Shown here: positions 5,153 to 7,611 of the stretch, piece after piece
Position numbering within the stretch: the first letter of the stretch is position 1
Layout of the letters: every line of letters starts with the position of its first letter
NCBI GenBank assembly: GCA_020425835.1
Contig: JAGQRC010000150.1
Span: 1-7,611, forward strand
DNA: 7,611 nt
Origin: Planctomycetota bacterium
GTDB taxonomy: Bacteria > Planctomycetota > UBA8108 > UBA1146 > JAJFFE01
Direction: 5' to 3'
Notes under the pieces: model-generated
Databases searched by the model: none
What the model was told of the DNA's origin: nothing
What the model saw: only the letters and a program-made list of their open reading frames with translations
Made by a program: the position numbers and the translations under genes

Positions 5153-7515
5153 CTGGGTCGGTCCTTTCCCGCTGCGGGCGTCTCACGGACCTCGTAGCAG
5201 CGAACCCGATCGGAGTTCGCGACGAGAATGCGGTTCCCGGCGACCACGACCTCTCCCGAGAGCAAGTGGTCCTCGCGATCTCGTGAGGGATCGAACCGGG
5301 CCAGCTCCACGCTCGGCAGGCTCGCGTCGAACCGTCGCCAGTATAGACCTTCCTCGGTGGCGAGCACGACACCATCGCGGACCAGGGCCGGTCGCGCGTC
5401 GACGAAGCCGTCGAACCGTACGTCCTCGGAGACTCGCCACCGAATGTTGCGAGCGGAGACCCGAGTCAGACTGTGGCGATCACAGAAGACCAGCTGAGTG
5501 CCGTGGAGGCCGAGCATGAATCGCCCGAGACCGCGCGCCGGCTGTACCTGGAGCACGCGTCCCGATGAGAGCTCGATCGCCAGCGCGTTGGGGCTGTCGA
5601 GCGGGGTGACGATCAATCGATCCTCGAAGATGACGATGGGATTGCGGTCCCAGGTCTGTGGCCGGCGACGACCGTACATGTATCGATTGGGCTTCGGGCG
5701 CACACTGTCGTATGCGACGATCCACTCGACCCGACCGCTCTCGGCATCGACCGCGGACACCGCGCCGAGGTTGCTGCTGACGTAGACGACACCCTCGTGC
5801 ACCGCGATGCTGCCGAGGAAGGGCTCGTGCGAAATGTCGCCGAACATGGTCAGGTCGATCTGGTTCTCCACGAGGACCGTCTGCCACTGAGCGCGCCCCG
5901 TCGCGGCATCGAGACAGACCAGGACCGCGTCGATCGTCCCCACCTTGAGCCAACCGAGCGCGAAGACGCGGTCTCCGACCACGACCGGTGGGGAGTTGAA
6001 GCTGAGCTCGGCCAGCCCGGGATCGGTCGCCTTCGCCTCCAAGTTCGCCGTGCTCCAGATCGGGCGACCCGAACGCCGGGCGTCGACCGCGATCAACTCT
6101 CGCTGAGGAACCGTGGCCGTGATCTGGTATCCGGAGTACTCGTCCTCCGCGGAAGCGCGGGCGACGCGCGACCCGATGATCACCGGATGCTCGCGATCGG
6201 AGAGACGCGCAAAGGTCGGGACGAGGCGGAGGAGAGGGTCCGACTCGCGGTAGAGCTCCGGAGTGCTGTGCCGCTTGTGCGGTGGCTGATCGACACGCGG
6301 AAGGTCGCTGTCGAAGCTCTGCTGGATCCGGCCGTGCCAGCCGAACCGCGCCAGTCGCGAGGGTGTCTGGATCAGGAAGCCGTCGAACTCCTCATCGTCG
6401 ATCAGAACCGGCGGCGAGGCGTAGGGAACGATGTCGTCACTGTAGGTCGATTTGAAGACGCCACGAACGAACGGCAACGTGCTCCAGGCGAACGTCGCCT
6501 CCGGCTGCGGCGGCAACGCGGGGAGCCTCGCGAGCGCCAACTCCTCCGCGGTCGCGGAATCGGGAACGACGCCCTCTCCCGGAGCGGGAGGCAACGCCAC
6601 TCCTGCGGCGCGGAGCAGGGCGCTCCACCGTTCGATGGCCTCCCGATCGTCCAGCTCTCGCGCGAGACGCAGCCCCCGCGACGCGATGTCGGTGATCGAC
6701 CAACGTCGATCGACGACGGCCGGCATGGCCGGGCGCTCGCCGGCTGCGACGGAATACGGATAGTCCGACAGGACTTCTCGTTCGCGATCGATCGGGAGCA
6801 TCTCCAACGTCCGCTCCGCCTGGCGCGGGCGACCGGCCACCCAATCGAGATCGGCGGCAACGACGAGGGCGGGAATCGCGGTCCTGCAGACGGGATACCG
6901 CAAGCCGGTCGCACGGAGCTCGGCCCGGTCTCGTCGCTCGTACGCGCGATTGAAGCTCGAGAACGCCGAGCGATCGAACTCCTTGCGGTACAGATCCCCC
7001 ACCCAGGTCGGGAGCGAGACGATCAGCTCGCGAACGTGATGATCGGCGGACGTGAAGATTCGGCCGGCGATCGGCTCCTGAACCTCTTCGGCTCGGGCCT
7101 CCCGGCCCGCGGCGAGGTCCGCGAGACGCTGCGCGAGGGAGGGCTTGGCGTCGGGAGCGATGACGACGTTGCGTCGGAGGCAATCCTCGTAGAGCCGCTG
7201 GAGCACGAGAACCGCGGTCCGCGCGTCGCGAATCGCCTTCTCGCGGACGGCGACTCCCTCGCTCGACATGGCGTCGGCCGAGTCGTGGGCGTGGATCGAG
7301 ATCGCGAGAGAGTGCTCGACGGCACGCAGGCCGTCGAAGATGGCCGCATCCGCGGCCGGCACCATCTTCGAAACGAGATCGCTGTCTTCCGGAAGGTTCG
7401 ACTCCGGCAGGCGCTGAGCCGATGCACGATGGGGCGCGAAGAGTACCCCGAGCGCAACGATGAAGATCGTCGCGATCCGTCCGATCTCGACTCGTCGTCG
7501 GTTGGTCTCGCTCAC
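5149..7515 (-). CDS. Secreted PQQ-like beta-propeller protein with N-terminal helical domain
   Basis: A protein of 788 residues from the GTG at 7513-7515. I chose it because GGAG (7520-7523) precedes it and a textbook signal peptide begins there: RRR at 6-8, hydrophobic 14-27, cleavage after the ASA at 31-33. A TTG at 7576-7578 would add 21 Thr/Arg-rich residues and has no ribosome-binding site. Residues about 45-310 are mainly helical, with TPR-like character near 220-240 (inference). About 345-776 form a degenerate propeller of the PQQ/BamB type (PF13360-like): blade turns with Asp-Ala-x-x-Gly-Arg and a Trp recur at 474-488, 532-546 and 586-600, and a weaker one (IELSSGR) lies at about 647-653. 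The blades usually serve protein interaction. I see none of the cofactor and metal ligands of PQQ dehydrogenases, so enzyme activity is unlikely. It leads the visible cluster, and its TGA overlaps the start of the next gene. A periplasmic or outer-envelope binding platform is the inferred role. Confidence 0.85.
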   Translation of the reverse strand: MSETNRRRVEIGRIATIFIVALGVLFAPHRASAQRLPESNLPEDSDLVSKMVPAADAAIFDGLRAVEHSLAISIHAHDSADAMSSEGVAVREKAIRDARTAVLVLQRLYEDCLRRNVVIAPDAKPSLAQRLADLAAGREARAEEVQEPIAGRIFTSADHHVRELIVSLPTWVGDLYRKEFDRSAFSSFNRAYERRDRAELRATGLRYPVCRTAIPALVVAADLDWVAGRPRQAERTLEMLPIDREREVLSDYPYSVAAGERPAMPAVVDRRWSITDIASRGLRLARELDDREAIERWSALLRAAGVALPPAPGEGVVPDSATAEELALARLPALPPQPEATFAWSTLPFVRGVFKSTYSDDIVPYASPPVLIDDEEFDGFLIQTPSRLARFGWHGRIQQSFDSDLPRVDQPPHKRHSTPELYRESDPLLRLVPTFARLSDREHPVIIGSRVARASAEDEYSGYQITATVPQRELIAVDARRSGRPIWSTANLEAKATDPGLAELSFNSPPVVVGDRVFALGWLKVGTIDAVLVCLDAATGRAQWQTVLVENQIDLTMFGDISHEPFLGSIAVHEGVVYVSSNLGAVSAVDAESGRVEWIVAYDSVRPKPNRYMYGRRRPQTWDRNPIVIFEDRLIVTPLDSPNALAIELSSGRVLQVQPARGLGRFMLGLHGTQLVFCDRHSLTRVSARNIRWRVSEDVRFDGFVDARPALVRDGVVLATEEGLYWRRFDASLPSVELARFDPSRDREDHLLSGEVVVAGNRILVANSDRVRCYEVRETPAAGKDRPR
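5162..5167 (-). promoter_or_regulatory. Shine-Dalgarno AAAGGA for the prenyltransferase-like gene
   Basis: On the minus strand AAAGGA lies 9 nt before the GTG at 5150-5152, inside the last codons of the propeller gene. Together with the GTGA overlap it supports coupled translation of the two genes. Confidence 0.6.
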
Positions 7516-7519
7516 TCGT

Positions 7520-7523
7520 CTCC
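7520..7523 (-). promoter_or_regulatory. GGAG ribosome-binding site for the propeller gene
   Basis: On the minus strand GGAG sits 4 nt before the GTG at 7513-7515. The spacing is somewhat short, but no comparable site precedes the upstream TTG at 7576-7578. It is one of two reasons, with the signal peptide, for the shorter start. Confidence 0.45.
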
Positions 7524-7582
7524 AGCGAATCGTCGTTGTCCGTATCCCGGTTGTCGTTCCTCGGATCGCGCCGAGCAACAGC

Positions 7583-7611
7583 TCAGACCAAGCGGAAGAC
7601 CTTGCGAAGCA
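7583..7611 (-). CDS. Possible last codons of an upstream minus-strand gene
   Basis: On the minus strand the frame Leu-Arg-Lys-Val-Phe-Arg-Leu-Val ends in TGA at 7583-7585. Its third codon positions are mostly G or C, as in the genes here, and it would leave a 67-bp gap to the propeller gene. A competing frame runs on to a TGA at 7512-7514 but has poor third-position GC. Eight codons are too few to identify a product. Confidence 0.25.

Noticed and set aside
3482..5197. Plus-strand open frame (571 codons) opposite the prenyltransferase-like gene
   Set aside because: It crosses two real minus-strand genes and the gap between them, has no recognisable domain, and is Val/Arg/His-rich as expected of an antisense frame.
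5149..7515. PQQ-dependent alcohol/glucose dehydrogenase
   Set aside because: Only degenerate propeller blades are present, with a large unrelated helical N-terminal half; I see no cofactor- or calcium-binding signature of the dehydrogenases.
7560..7575. Terminator after the possible upstream gene (CTCGG-6 nt-CCGAG)
   Set aside because: A 5-bp stem with a 6-nt loop and no T-run is weak evidence in GC-rich DNA.

Overview
The window looks like chromosomal DNA of a high-GC bacterium, most likely a member of the Planctomycetota. The basis is the gene set: a secreted PQQ-type beta-propeller protein, a secreted prenyltransferase/squalene-oxidase-repeat protein and a DUF4175-like membrane protein, all in a row. 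This combination is familiar from planctomycete genomes. The assignment is an inference from family knowledge, because there is no rRNA or other marker gene here.

All four convincing genes lie on the minus strand and read from right to left. (1) 7515-5149 encodes a signal-peptide-bearing protein with an N-terminal helical half and a C-terminal PQQ/BamB-like propeller. (2) 5152-3926 overlaps it by 4 bp (GTGA) and encodes a secreted alpha/alpha-barrel protein of the prenyltransferase/squalene-cyclase-repeat type. (3) 3807-1600 (alternative start 3852) encodes a protein with three N-terminal membrane segments, an Ig-like/beta-rich periplasmic middle and a long C-terminal coiled coil. (4) From 1420 to beyond the left edge runs a gene with no stop codon in the window. 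It encodes a secreted, Ala/Glu/Arg-rich coiled-coil protein that ends, as far as visible, in a Gly-Asn-Gln tandem repeat made by a 9-bp DNA repeat (1-81). The last 8 codons of a further minus-strand gene may lie at 7583-7609.

Gene spacing (4-bp overlap, about 118 bp, 179 bp) and common orientation suggest one transcription unit or two closely linked ones. Every product is predicted to be exported or membrane-anchored, and none carries a recognisable complete active site. The set therefore reads as a cell-envelope assembly or surveillance module rather than a metabolic pathway. The DUF4175-like protein plus the separate low-complexity coiled-coil protein together resemble the single long proteins (TIGR02302/DUF4175 type) of other bacteria, which carry N-terminal membrane helices and a Gln/Gly-rich tail.

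No tRNA, rRNA, CRISPR array, insertion sequence or clear terminator was seen. No gene-free stretch exceeds 300 bases.
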